A DNA stretch of 64,000 nt, taken from NCBI GenBank assembly GCA_949358305.1, contig OX442324.1, forward strand, positions 5,771,575 through 5,835,574. The letters run 5' to 3'. Numbering within the stretch: the first letter of the stretch is position 1; each line of letters begins with the position of its first letter. Below are positions 55,401 through 64,000 of this stretch, piece after piece. The position numbers and the translations under genes were made by a program. Source of the DNA: Strigamia acuminata. Lineage: Eukaryota > Arthropoda > Chilopoda > Geophilomorpha > Linotaeniidae. The notes under the pieces are model-generated. The model worked only from the letters and a program-made list of their open reading frames with translations, did not search any database and was not told the DNA's origin.

Positions 55401-56986
55401 AAGTTAGACGAAGATGGCCACACGTGTAAATCATTGCGTCAATGCTTGTATAAGGGGCTTCTCTACGCTGAGAAGGAAATATGGATCGATGGATGCGAAA
55501 AATGTGATTGTCTAAAGGGGAACGTTAGATGCCGTTTTCAAAAATGCAGTCAAATAGACTGTCTTCCAGTGAGAATTTCGATACATTAAAATTTTTCTTC
55601 TTCTCTAAATTAACGGTGCATTCTTTTATTCATTTTTAGCCGTATAGCTTAATCAGAAAGCCCGATGATTGTTGTTTTAGTTGTTTTCAACATTCAGCAG
55701 TTTGTTCAATTACAAACCAGAACGTGTTTACGACTTTCGACGGCACTGTGTTTGCACACACCAGCGATTGCCAAGATATTTTGGCTCAGGATTGTTCTCA
55801 AGATAGGGTTAGCATTCAGTTGCGCATCCTTAAGTCTCCCTCAATAGAAAAAATTTTGGTGGTTCGATCTGAATGCATTGTTTTGGAATTAACATTTAAA
55901 GGGGAACTTTCGGTCAATGGGGAATTAAAGAAGCTGCCATTTCAGCACGACTCTCACAAATTAAGAGTAGATTTCATTAAAAGAGATAAATCAAGAAATC
56001 TCCCGAAATTGTTAATCACGACAAATGAAGTAAGTCCCATTATTTCTTTTATTTTGTTTTTATAATTATAACCTCGTTTGTGTTGCAATTTTTAGGGCGT
56101 TTCAGTATCTTGGTATCACAACGAGGAGATGAATATTCACGTTCCAAAAGAGGCGTTTAAACAAATGTGCGGGTTGTGTGGAGATTATAATGGAGAGTCA
56201 AGCGATGACATGAAAATTCGGAATTACACCGTTGTAGACACATTGGCAGTTAAGTGTAGATCAAACAAATTCTTCGATCAGATTGCAGAACAATTAATGC
56301 TAAAACGCAGTTTTCTTTGTAGGAGTTTGTTCAGGATTGGAAAGTTGAAACTGCAGCATGTCCTTCGCCTGTTTACAATCATCCAGGTTTGCCTACTTAT
56401 GGAAGTCGTTTTGGATTGTGTGCAAAATCAGACAAACATTGGAAATACGCGTCTGAGAAATGTGAAGCAATCAGGTGGGTACCGTACAGACCTCAGGTGT
56501 TTGAAATTATACATTTTCTTTTATAGGAATCCATCATTTCATAAATGTTACGATGTGTTAAATCCTCAAGAAAGCTACGATTACTGCATAAAGGATGCGT
56601 GTAAATGCTCTGAGAATGATCTGTGCTATTGCGATGCTGTACTCAAGTACGTTGCTGAATGCCACAAGCGTAATGTACACATTGACGAATGGCTTGGACA
56701 AGATTTGTGTGGTATGAGCCTGGAAGAAGTTTGCTAGTGGAGTTGATTTAATTTAATTTACTTTGAAATTACAGAAAAGCGATGTCAAAATGGAACTGTA
56801 TTCAATGACTGTGGTCCTGCTTGTCCTGAAACATGCGAAAAACAAGAAGAAAATGATCCTCAGTGTGAAATTGATACTTGCCGAGCTGGTTGCCATTGTC
56901 CATTTCATATGGTTTTACATGGTCATCAGTGCATTTTACCTGAAGATTGTCCTGATACACTGCAAACACTAAGCGAAGGTAATTGA
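48582..56986 (+). CDS. Secreted SVEP1-like mosaic protein with C-terminal VWD-C8-TIL (34 exons)
   Basis: 34 exons joined by short GT-AG introns keep one frame throughout: 6141 nt, about 2046 residues. Exon ends: 48582-48608, 48696-48897, 48961-49189, 49247-49461, 49527-49703, 49869-50024, 50101-50322, 50394-50585, 50646-50739, 50805-50917, 50972-51082, 51147-51287, 51349-51446, 51512-51656, 51717-51926, 51984-52285, 52342-52492, 52564-52725, 52813-52974, 53048-53209, 53273-53524, 53588-53757, 53826-54090, 54157-54430, 54496-54703, 54768-54921, 54991-55053, 55119-55250, 55309-55568, 55640-56029, 56096-56248, 56323-56474, 56527-56711, 56775-56986. Order: signal peptide, vWA, EGF-like, GCC2/GCC3, sushi x3, HYR x2, sushi, linker with RRKR, GCC2/GCC3 x3, EGF x6, pentraxin/LamG-like, EGF x2, VWC, VWD, C8, TIL. 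The first part follows SVEP1; the end follows von Willebrand/SCO-spondin-type proteins. No transmembrane segment was seen after the signal peptide. Likely an extracellular matrix, adhesion or immune protein. No exact family name is known to me. Confidence 0.88.
49527..50024 (+). CDS. EGF-like and GCC2/GCC3 (ephrin-receptor-like) modules
   Basis: Exon 5 has eight closely spaced cysteines (NDYCDKLCKNGKNCCDANGQ then CGCDSGG...) in an EGF-like pattern. Exon 6 (CPRGTYSEMGKTKCQNCPLN) is the GCC2/GCC3 pattern found after vWA in SVEP1. Confidence 0.8.
49727..49778. repeat. Perfect 25-bp inverted repeat in an intron
   Basis: Arms 49727-49751 and 49754-49778 are exact reverse complements separated by AA. 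They lie in the intron between exons 5 and 6 of the mosaic gene, 24 bp after the donor, and would form a strong RNA hairpin. Confidence 0.9.
50101..50917 (+). CDS. Three sushi/CCP modules
   Basis: Exons 7-10. Each module has the four-cysteine sushi pattern with a late tryptophan (for example CDPGFSINEGKDVYIECAVN then GTWLGL). The third is split by a phase 2 intron (50739/50805). Confidence 0.85.
50972..51656 (+). CDS. Two HYR (hyalin repeat) domains
   Basis: Exons 11-14. Each shows the HYR pattern: D-x-PPxxxCP, VTWTQPTTADN or VEIFWEIPEFWDNSG, and a closing YxAxDxxxxxxxCxFxI strand. Two HYR domains between sushi modules are characteristic of SVEP1-type proteins. Confidence 0.88.
51717..52492 (+). 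CDS. Fourth sushi module and linker with RRKR site
   Basis: Exon 15 is a sushi module (YKCPYHPLPSNGAVACIDSP). Exons 16-17 encode a linker of about 150 residues with an acidic, Lys/Glu-rich part and four cysteines, then RRKRD, a furin-type site. The region between the HYR/sushi block and the GCC2 modules exists in SVEP1 too, but I know no name for it. Confidence 0.7.
52564..53209 (+). CDS. Three GCC2/GCC3 modules in equal-length exons
   Basis: Exons 18-20 are each exactly 162 nt and phase 1-1. Each encodes one 54-residue module (CPLGTFFDTNTLTCTPCP, CEIGEYSQTGLQQCMACPIG, CMTGHYSPTGFEPCLPCARG). This is a clean record of exon duplication. Confidence 0.9.
53273..54090 (+). CDS. Six EGF domains
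   Basis: Exons 21-23. Six six-cysteine EGF modules, most with NGGTC and CxCxxGYxGxxC. EGF 4 is split by the intron 53758-53825. Adjacent Asp/Glu before the first cysteine in some modules would allow calcium binding. Confidence 0.92.
54157..54921 (+). CDS. Pentraxin/LamG-like domain
   Basis: Exons 24-26. DLYAFTISFWMKV, WHHYLMTWDSLDGAWSLYRD, GGCMVIGQDQ-like KGCMVIGQDQNTLGGGF and SFKGILSQINLWDFAM are the strand motifs of pentraxin domains (FTxSFWMK, W-x-G-x-W, IGQEQ, GxLSxVNLWD). Confidence 0.88.
54991..55568 (+). CDS. Short linker, EGF, calcium-binding EGF and VWC start
   Basis: Exon 27 is a short Cys-rich linker. Exon 28 is an EGF (CSPNPCQNKQPC...). Exon 29 starts DINECLIENGGCSHQCINYH, a cbEGF, and goes on into VWC (CDCLKGNVRCRFQKCSQIDC). 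Confidence 0.87.
55640..56986 (+). CDS. VWC end, VWD, C8 and TIL domains
   Basis: Exon 30 completes VWC (DDCCFSC) and starts VWD (VFTTFDGTVFAHTSDCQDIL). Exon 31 carries MCGLCGDYNGE, the CGLCG hallmark of VWD. Exons 32-33 are C8 (CKSEKCEAIR-like CEAIR, CYDVLNPQESYDYCIKDACK). Exon 34 is TIL (CQNGTVFNDCGPACPETC). The last codons read LSEGN and TGA; the GGTAAT there could also be a donor, but an AATAAA follows at 57028, so this is taken as the end. Confidence 0.88.
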
Positions 56987-57560
56987 ATGAGCCCTAATGC
57001 CCAATGAAACTATCTTCTTGCGAAACAATAAAGGAATGATTCAATTGACCAATTAAAATGCTATTTACTCGGTAGTGTAAATGGTAAATAAAAAAGTCGT
57101 TTTTCTATAGATAAGTAAACCTGGTTTGTTTAAAATGTATCAGTTTATTCCAAATCGATCAGCTTTAATACCATTTTGTAAACGCACGAATTTTAAGCTT
57201 AATTGACACAATCTTTCATTTCAGAAATAAAGTAGAGTTTACTAAAATTTGATAACCATATCTACCATGTCTTCTCAAATAACAAATCTCGGCTGTTTGT
57301 AATACCTCGACGATTTAACGCACTGCTCTAAATGCCACGGTTGAAAAACACAAATTTAATTAATTGAACATTTAATTTCACATATCCTCATTCAAAAAAT
57401 GAAAGTCTGAAACTCGGACAGCTCTTTTGTGTGAATGTTTATTTCAGGAGCACAGTCACCTGGTCGTTTATAAAAGTTGTCGTTTATAAAAGGACTTCGA
57501 AATTTATTTTTCATACGAGTAGTTGAGCTTGAAAAACATTGAAAAAAAAAAGAAAATCGA
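56987..57560. other. 3'UTR of the mosaic gene and intergenic sequence
   Basis: AATAAA at about 57028 and again near 57084 fit polyadenylation soon after the stop. Nothing else is recognised before the tRNA-like sequence. Confidence 0.45.
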
Positions 57561-57565
57561 GAAAT

Positions 57566-57637
57566 AACAAGAACAGGATTCGAACTCGCACGCCCGGCGT
57601 CGATGTATACCACCGAGCTCCACTGAGCTATCTCGGA
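57566..57637 (-). pseudogene. tRNA-like sequence (tRNA pseudogene or SINE head)
   Basis: On the minus strand, a perfect A box TAGCTCAGTGG and a near-perfect B box AGTTCGAATCC stand exactly 44 nt apart, as in real tRNAs. A T10 run (Pol III terminator) follows about 15 nt downstream. The cloverleaf is degraded: about 5 of 7 acceptor pairs, a mismatch in the T stem, a 4-nt D loop, and an 11-nt anticodon loop on a 5-bp stem. No confident anticodon can be read. No poly-A tail or target duplication was seen. Confidence 0.6.
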
Positions 57638-57994
57638 CCACGAGTGAGACCACATTAATTTGATTTGCCTCGTTTACTGAATCGTATCATGTGTGAGATG
57701 ATAAAAATGAATAAATATATTTCGTTTGACACGGAAGGAAGAAAGTATAATTTTTTATTGCAAAATTTTTGTGAGAATAGAACTTTGTGGTATTTTCTAC
57801 AGACGTACGGCAGCCTTTTTTACAAGTGCTAAAAAATTTCTGTGGTTAATTTTTTGTCACTAGGTGGAATATGTGTGGCAGGAGGTTGTCACACTTCTCG
57901 AAGCTTCCATAGTTTTTGATTGGCTATGCAGATTAGCCCTAGATGGCAGTTCTACTTTGCATATTCTTTTTTTAAACTTGTCTTCGCGCACAGT

Positions 57995-58535
57995 TTTCGC
58001 CATTCGGTGTTCCGGCTCGGTGGAGGACATAGGCGCTTTAGATTTCCTATAGTAGTGAGTAGATTGGTTTTTTAAATTTCATTTTACACTTTGCTTTTAT
58101 TTAATTGTGGTTGTTTTGTTTTCACAATGCATTATTAATTCAAAAAGTGCAATACGCTTTAATTAGTTTTCTATAGCATGTTTTTTTTAATAGAAGAAGA
58201 GGTTTATCTTAAGTAGTTTTTGTCAAACTATCGACTGTGTTTCAAATCTTAACTTTACATTTTACAGCGCATTACTTTATGCAAATGGCGCACGCATGTT
58301 TAATCTGTTGCTTTCATTTTAGTTTTGACCTTTTCTTTTATTTTTATATGGTTTATTAATTTTATAAGTTGCTAATTGCGTTTTCTGTTTTTTAGGTTCA
58401 ACCATAGACGTCTAGTGCCAATCCAGCCAGTGGATTCAACACTGAAGAATTTTATTTATTAGAATTTTTGCTTAAATTTATTTTGTAATTTTTTTTGTAT
58501 TTTTAAAGTGCAATAAAATTTATTTGTTGTCTTTT
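57995..58535 (+). ncRNA. Candidate two-exon non-coding transcript
   Basis: A GC-richer 5' part with a GCCAT element ends at a GTGAGT donor (58055). A T-rich acceptor GTTTTTTAG precedes exon 2 at 58396, which ends with AATAAA at 58512 and a T/GT-rich stretch. The joined sequence has no ATG-initiated ORF of note. The 340-nt intron could host a small RNA, but I see no clear C/D boxes. Exon 1 start is a guess. Confidence 0.3.
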
Positions 58536-58769
58536 ATAGTTTCTTTATGTAGTTTGAAATAAAACTACAAAGAAACTGTAAATTGATACTTTTAATTAAA
58601 ATTCTCTTGGTATTTTATTTACATACTTTACAATAAACAAATAAAATGGGTAATCTGTATACCCACCCACCATCCCCCTTTTTTTATTCTAAGTCCAAAC
58701 CTATAAAAATTTGGCAGCGATTCGCCTTATTGATTTTTGGACTTAGAAAAATTTTGCAGAAATGACTTA

Positions 58770-59707
58770 GCTTATAGAAAATAAAACTTTATTGAAATGA
58801 AAATAGACTATACAAAAAAAATAAAACTTACAAATTTTTCCTTAAAAGGAAAATAAATGGCAAATAAAACATTCAAGCGGGTTATGACGGACCATTTAAG
58901 GATAATCTCGGGTAAAAATCCCCCTTGAGACTCCGCCGTTTTACCACACCCGGGACCCAGAGTGTGCCACGCTCTGGGTACCCAAAAAGATGTCCCACGA
59001 TGTGTTCTTGATGTTGACCTATGAAAAATAAGGTTCAATACATAATTACACTAAAATAAAAACAGAAATTATACAAAAATAAAAACAGAAGTTATACAAA
59101 AATAAAAACAGAAGTTATACAAAAATAAAAACAGAAGTTATACAAAAATAAAAACAAATTATACAAAATTGAAAACGGAAATTACATAAAAACGTTAATA
59201 AAAATTGAATAAAAATTATACAAAAACAAACGAAATTATACAGTATTACGATAATTATAATAGAATCCGGAAATTGGTTCATGCTGTCCGAGAGCCTCGT
59301 TTCTTCATGTCTTCAGTGCTGTCCAAATTATTAGTCCGAGTCGTTTGGCCCATGCCATAGACAAACCTATTTTGAAAAAATGAATAATAAGTAACTTAAA
59401 AAATGCAAAGTAAGCAACGTAGAAAATGCAAAGTAAGCAACTTAAAAATAATAATAAATTGACAACAAAAGATTGATAACGGAATTATACATTCCGAAAT
59501 AAAATTACCGATAGGTAAAACAAGCATGAAAAAATAAGCCTAAAGAAACAAATTAGATATCACTCACTCTAGCCGTGCTTAAAAAACAACAAATCTAAAC
59601 TAAAGCTATAAAAGCTAAAAAGTAAAACCGAGTAAAACTCACCGCAGACCGTTGCGTGCTTTACCTCCGTCCGAGCAGAAAAAACTGAGTGAAAACCTCG
59701 ATGAAAA
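58770..59707 (-). CDS. Candidate small minus-strand gene, 3' part
   Basis: Exon 59643-59707 (TTTATCTCAG acceptor, GTGAGT donor) and exon 59279-59366 (TTTCAAAATAG acceptor) join in frame to read FSSRFSLSFFCSDGGKARNG, LRFVYGMGQTTRT, then NNLDSTEDMKKRGSRTA and a stop. A possible further 3' exon begins near 59018, and AATAAA lies at about 58785. The start codon was not found. No family is recognised. It converges with the non-coding candidate on +. Confidence 0.3.
59054..59164. repeat. 23-bp tandem repeat
   Basis: About five copies of AAAAATAAAAACAGAAGTTA plus TAC, the last ones degenerate. Short AT-rich minisatellite without other context. Confidence 0.8.
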
Positions 59708-59881
59708 CTGAGATAAAAATAAAAATGCAAAATACAAATGCCTCGTGTTTTCATTTGAATATCCAATCAAAAATTCTAGAAATATTTCGAAAAAATGTCA
59801 ACTTCTTGCGAGCTGTCACCTGGTGCTAAAATTGCAACACAAGCTGCAGCATAAAAATATAACGAAGCTCCAAGTAGAGTG

Positions 59882-59894
59882 GTTGCTAAGCAAC
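59882..59894. promoter_or_regulatory. Palindromic X-box (RFX site)
   Basis: GTTGCTAAGCAAC is a near-symmetric RFX site in a GC-richer patch 5' of the candidate minus-strand gene, so it may be that gene's promoter. Based on motif match alone. Confidence 0.35.
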
Positions 59895-59994
59895 ACACTG
59901 CTGTGACTCGGTGGTCACACTGTCGCTGCGGTCGCGTTCTAAACTGGGAAACCGGTCCACTTTTACCGAACAATTACAAACCAAACATTAAGTA

Positions 59995-61040
59995 CCGGTA
60001 AAACAGATTATCGTAATACCAAAATTTAATCCCATTTATTTTGCCAAAGAATGCCTAGTGAAATCATTCTTTCATCGTACGAAAATGCGGTGGAAAAAGA
60101 AAGTCACGTGAAATTCGGCACACTGTTGCCATGTTATGATGCTATGTACAATGTTATGCCATGTCCCAAACTCATAGACAAATTCTGAACGATGTGCGTG
60201 TCTATGACACCTTAAAAGTTAAAAGAAACAAACATTGTATGAATACAATGTACAAATGAACAAATGTCAAAAGCAGAAACAAAATCAACTGAAATACACT
60301 CAACTCTTTCAATTAACTTGTTCTACATATTAACGAGTTAATACTTTGAGCCAATGACGCTCTGAGCTTCAGTAGCGAACACAATACTCGGCTCCTTTAA
60401 GCTGAAAAATACCCAATGCTTGGCTCGAAAATTAATGTCGTGAAAACAAGCGAGAGAGATGTGATTGCCAGGAAATTCCATCGTTCCGCCCAATATTTTG
60501 CCGTGTCTAGGCAAAGGACACTCTAGGACATGCAGGCTAACTGTATTCCCGAGTACTTAACGGCTTGGAAATCCACTTTAACAATTTGCTGGTCAGGGAG
60601 GAGATGATTATCTTTGTTCTTGCATTTAACCGCGGTTTGGAGTCCCCAAGGAGGCGAGGGTAAGGGAGTTTTGGAATGAATCCTAGTCATCATTGGTCAT
60701 CATCCGGCGCTCCCTGGACAGGCGGAACCACTTGACGTAATTTGCTGTTTTAATTGATATTTTGTTTTGTTTTCTTTATTTTTTTAGGGTCTTTCTCATT
60801 GTCACTTTGAGACAGATTTGTTTGAGTGGTAAGTTGAGGTTGAGTTTAAAATGTTTGACGAAAATTGATTGTGGTGAATTGAGTGTGTCACTTTGTATTT
60901 GTATTACAAATGCAAAAAGTTGCCGTGAAGGAGCTGCAACATTGGTTTTGACATTCAACCAACAGTCTTTTTAGTTATATTTCTGTCATTTCTCCATGCT
61001 TGTTTTTTATTTAAAAATTCCCGCTGTGTCATAGCGTAAT
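59995..61040. other. Interval without a confident gene
   Basis: Mostly AT-rich. An isolated exon-like piece at 60788-60828 (TTTTTTTAG acceptor, GTAAGT donor) reads GLSHCHFETDLFEW, but no partner exon was found. Nothing else is recognised. Confidence 0.4.
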
Positions 61041-61083
61041 TGCAATTCGCCATCTCGTGGCGAAAAAGGTAAACACCCTGTAG

Positions 61084-61360
61084 CAAACTGCAGACGCTAC
61101 AGGAATCCCTGTGCTTCAGGAATCCCTGTTTTGTGGCCAGGAATGACTAACGCATCAATAGTTGGAACAACGTTGAAATTTTGAATTTATTGTCTGTGTA
61201 GGTTTTAGTTTGATTTGTTTTGCTTTGTATGACCCAGTTGAGGTGAGTTAAGGTGTGATGAGCGCAATCTGAGCAGGTAACTTGCCGTCCTGCGTTAATA
61301 ATTCTCTTAGACGCATTAGTCACTTCTGGCCACAAAGATTCCTGTAGCGCCTGTAGTTTG
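61084..61360. mobile_element. Fold-back element with about 55-70 bp inverted repeats
   Basis: Left arm 61084-61156 (CAAACTGCAGACGCTACAGG..., GTGGCCAGGAATGACTAACG) matches the reverse complement of 61310-61360 (CAAACTACAGGCGCTACAGG..., GTGGCCAGAAGTGACTAATG) with few changes and one indel. Interior about 150 bp, no coding. Non-autonomous DNA element likely. Confidence 0.6.
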
Positions 61361-61479
61361 TTTCCTGTATCCCTGTATGTTCAGTGTCGCCATCTTTCAA
61401 CTTCCTGTTTTAAATCAGCGTCAGAATCTCTGACAGAAAAAGTATAAATTTACAGATCACCCTCAACTTCGACTTAGAA

Positions 61480-62545
61480 ATGCCGAAAAATAAAGGTTTG
61501 TACGTTCTTGTCCCGAATTAAAAATCGAAGACAAGATTAAGAAACGACTAAATAAAGGCCAAAACGTAACCCGACATATTTGTTTTGACTACCGAATCGC
61601 GGACATAATAAACTTACCTAAAGTTGGGTATGTTTATTTTGTTCGAGACCGAATGGTGCTGTATTTGAATTCATCACATGGGTTGTGCTATATTCAAATA
61701 CAACACCATTCTGGTATTATACTGCATACTTTTAATGAAACTTCTGAAATTTTGTAAACTGCCCATTACAGTGTCTATTATATTTTGTTCAATCAATAGA
61801 TTTCCATTACTACAATTAATCAAACTGACTTTTAATAAAAAATAAATAAATTAAATATGGCCGTATTTCCTTAAATTACAAAAATAAATTTATTTTCAAT
61901 TTTTTATTTCAGAAGTTTTATTAAAAGTAATATAGCAGTCCTTGTGTTGTATTCGAATGCAACACCACTGCATATGTGAAGTGGTGTACTAATTTAATTT
62001 TTTTAAAAACTTCTGATAACGCGGGTGTTTGAAGAAATTCGACTACAACATAATTCTGTTATTTTCGGGGTAAGACCGTAGGAAAGGGAGATAGAAATTG
62101 CAGGCGAGAAAAGAATGAAAACGAAAACGAGACCGAAACTGAAGCCGAGAAACGAGAATTTATTTTCAGATATGATCAAGGTAAGTAAAAAATGTGGAAT
62201 GTGTGATTAGCTTTACTTAATATTATTTGTGCGTAGAATATGCTCAAGTGACCGAGATGTTGGACAATGGCTGATTGGAGGCCATGAGCTTCGATGGCGT
62301 CAAACGTCTTTGCCATTAAGGAAGAAAGTTTGGATCAACCAAGGCGACATCATTCTTGTTGGTATGGGCGATTATACCAGAACGCAAAAGCGGACGTGAT
62401 TCTCACATTCTTAAATACAACGCCGATGATGCGAGAAATCTCAAAGCGGTGCCGTACCAACGGCGAGAACATTTAAGGGCGAAAATCATAAATAAATGTC
62501 CAAATACACTTCCAATGGCAAAAATACGCAGATTAGATTAGATAT
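61480..62545 (+). pseudogene. Decayed eIF1A gene copy with introns
   Basis: ATG CCG AAA AAT AAA G (MPKNKG, 61480-61495) is the invariant eIF1A start, followed by an exon junction as in animal eIF1A genes. After a long intron come GKGDRNCRREKNENENETET then EAEKREF (about 62076-62175), a GTAAGT...GTGCGTAG intron, and EYAQVTEMLDNG, LEAMSFDGVKRLCH, KVWINQGDIILVG and ILKYNADDARNLKA in shifting frames. Lesions: TGA in place of the Arg after NG, a stop and deletion in the HIRGKLR region, an apparent 8-bp insertion near 62400, and a first-intron acceptor reading TCGG rather than CAG. Retained introns show a DNA-level duplicate, not a processed copy. A TATAAA lies at about 61443. Confidence 0.85.
61684..61968. 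mobile_element. MITE inside the eIF1A pseudogene intron
   Basis: Left arm 61684-61750 (TATTCAAATACAACACC... TTTTAATGAAACTTCTGAAA) matches the reverse complement of 61906-61968 (ATTTCAGAAGTTTTATTAAA ... ATTCGAATGCAACACC) over about 65 bp. An additional nested inverted copy of the AATACAACACC/GGTGCTGTATT motif sits at the left side. Non-coding interior. Confidence 0.55.
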
Positions 62546-62869
62546 CATCCAATTCCGTTTCCAACGGCGAAGTTACACAAATTCGCCATTGGAATCTGCA
62601 CCATTGAGTTCGAATACAGTTAGAATACCGTTTGAATACCGTTCGAATATCAACCTCTTAAATCATACGGCGAAATCCCTGAAGTTAGGTGAATGTTTCT
62701 CATACGGTTTTGTATTCTTAGTTTGTTGAGGAGGGATTGGATGATGACATTAAATATGGAGAATGGCAGTGCTTTCACACTGAATGCCACACTGAAGTGA
62801 AAGCGAGGCTATCAGCTGCCTCAGTTCCTTATCATATATTACCATGCGATAAAATTTAAAAATTCCTTA

Positions 62870-63928
62870 AAAATAAATTAAGAAAATAAAATAATAAGGT
62901 CAACATGACCAGGGCCACAGAGTGGATTCGGGCCCTGGTAAAAACAAATTTTTTAGCACTCTCCAACAAGAAAGAATTCGTTAAAAGTTCGAAATTTGCA
63001 ATAAAAAACGTTCGTAGCTGCGTTTAATGTTTGTGTTTTAGTTTTGTATTCTTTAACATCACAAAACAAAAACATCAGACACCTAAAACACTTATTTTTG
63101 AGTGCAGCTAATATTACTTCTAACATATATGGAGCCGGCTGTAGTTGTTATTAAAAGAAAACTTTGAACACCATGAAACGAGCACCAATATTTGCTAAAA
63201 GTTGTGTTTTTGATTTAATCAAGCACAGTTGACAAACAAGAAATTTCTTCTCAGATTCTGCAGTTGATGGTTACAAACTGACAAGTGAGTTTTGATGGCC
63301 ATTTAGGCAAATATTCATTCATGCACAAATACCATAGTGACAGTCAACGGCATCATATTTTGCGTCCTCAATAGTTTTCGGTGTACATGTTTTTGTTTTG
63401 GCTGTTAAAAATGCAAAACTAAAATACAAATATTTATTAAAAACATTTAAAACATCACTTTTTGAATGCAGCTACTATTTCGCTGTAAAAACAGACGTTT
63501 TTTTTACTGCAATTTTCGAACTTCTTAGTAAAAACAATAAAACTTTATAAGCCAATTTGTTTCACTTTTACTGGTGGAATTTAGTGCAATCGCCCCGCAC
63601 TCAATCCAGCAAAAGCGATTTTGGCACCGTAAAATGTCTGTCGATCCAATGCCATGTCGACCAAGTGTCATGTCAAACCATTTAAGTTCAAAACCGACGA
63701 AAGGACGGGGAAGCCAGTACAAATTATCGGGCACATGTGTTCGCGTAGAACCGTGTTGAACTTCGGCGCGCATGTTTTTGTTTTTCTCAATATCATGTAA
63801 AATTGGTGAATTTTTAGCTGGTCCTGTCTTACTGGGAATGGCTCGATTTTTTTTTTACCAGTAGCTGAGTCCACTCTCAGTGGCCCTGGTCATGCTGACT
63901 TTATTATTTTATTTCCTAATTAATTTTG
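62870..63928. mobile_element. Non-autonomous DNA transposon, about 1.06 kb, with about 60-bp terminal inverted repeats
   Basis: Left AAAATAATAAGGTCAACATG and ACCAGGGCCACAGAGTGGA against the right end reverse-complemented AAAATAATAAAGTCAGCATG and ACCAGGGCCACTGAGAGTGGA. Similarity extends outward through an AT-rich AAATAAATTAA stretch. The interior has two related blocks (about 63075-63115 and 63440-63480, both ending in TGCAGCTA). No transposase frame was seen. Confidence 0.6.
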
Positions 63929-64000
63929 ATTGAATTTATAGATTTTATCGAATTTGTTGGTTTTGAATATTTAACTCTACACACATCAAATACAAAATTT

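Noticed and set aside
57566-57637. Functional tRNA gene
   Set aside because: Stem mismatches, a 4-nt D loop and an 11-nt anticodon loop are incompatible with a normal tRNA.
59776-59973. 65-residue minus-strand frame with a membrane-like segment over the X-box
   Set aside because: It begins with TTG, not ATG, and an in-frame stop lies directly upstream, so it cannot start here.

Overview
The window is AT-rich eukaryotic DNA with long poly-T/poly-A tracts, many small insertions and split genes. It is an invertebrate animal, most likely an arthropod: introns of about 50-60 nt occur beside introns of several kb, and the proteins are typical bilaterian ones. I cannot name the species. All gene models below were built by hand, by translating open stretches and matching GT/AG splice sites and codon phase. 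No search was run.

Layout. (1) 1-11.7 kb: the 3' part of a TBC1D1/TBC1D4 (AS160)-like Rab-GAP gene on +. Five coding exons (4785-10359) carry the second half of the TBC domain and a C-terminal coiled coil, followed by a long 3'UTR. (2) 11.7-13.74 kb: a two-exon gene encoding a gag-like protein resembling ORF1 of DIRS/tyrosine-recombinase retroelements. No reverse transcriptase or recombinase lies beside it. (3) 14.5-48.4 kb: a Kruppel-like factor gene of the KLF3/8/12 group, with a PVDLS CtBP-binding motif and three C2H2 fingers. Two alternative 5' ends are supported by phase-matched exons: a distal one at 14537 and a proximal one at 26984. Its large introns hold a 21/22-bp minisatellite, a related MITE-like element and palindromic RFX (X-box) sites. 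(4) 48.58-56.99 kb: a compact 34-exon gene for a secreted mosaic protein of about 2046 residues. Its order is vWA, EGF/GCC2, sushi x3, HYR x2, sushi, linker with RRKR, GCC2 x3, EGF x6, pentraxin/LamG-like, EGF x2, VWC, VWD, C8, TIL. It looks like SVEP1 joined to a von Willebrand D assembly. (5) 57-64 kb: a tRNA-like sequence, a candidate spliced non-coding RNA on +, a candidate small gene on -, a decayed eIF1A gene copy that keeps its introns, and three elements with long terminal inverted repeats.

The three main genes are not obviously one pathway: a Rab-GAP of membrane traffic, a CACCC-box transcription factor and a matrix or adhesion protein. The most notable points are the SVEP1-VWD domain order, the two-promoter KLF with its unrecognised N-terminus, and the solitary gag-like gene just upstream. 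That gene's last exon ends in the same splice phase as the first distal KLF exon.
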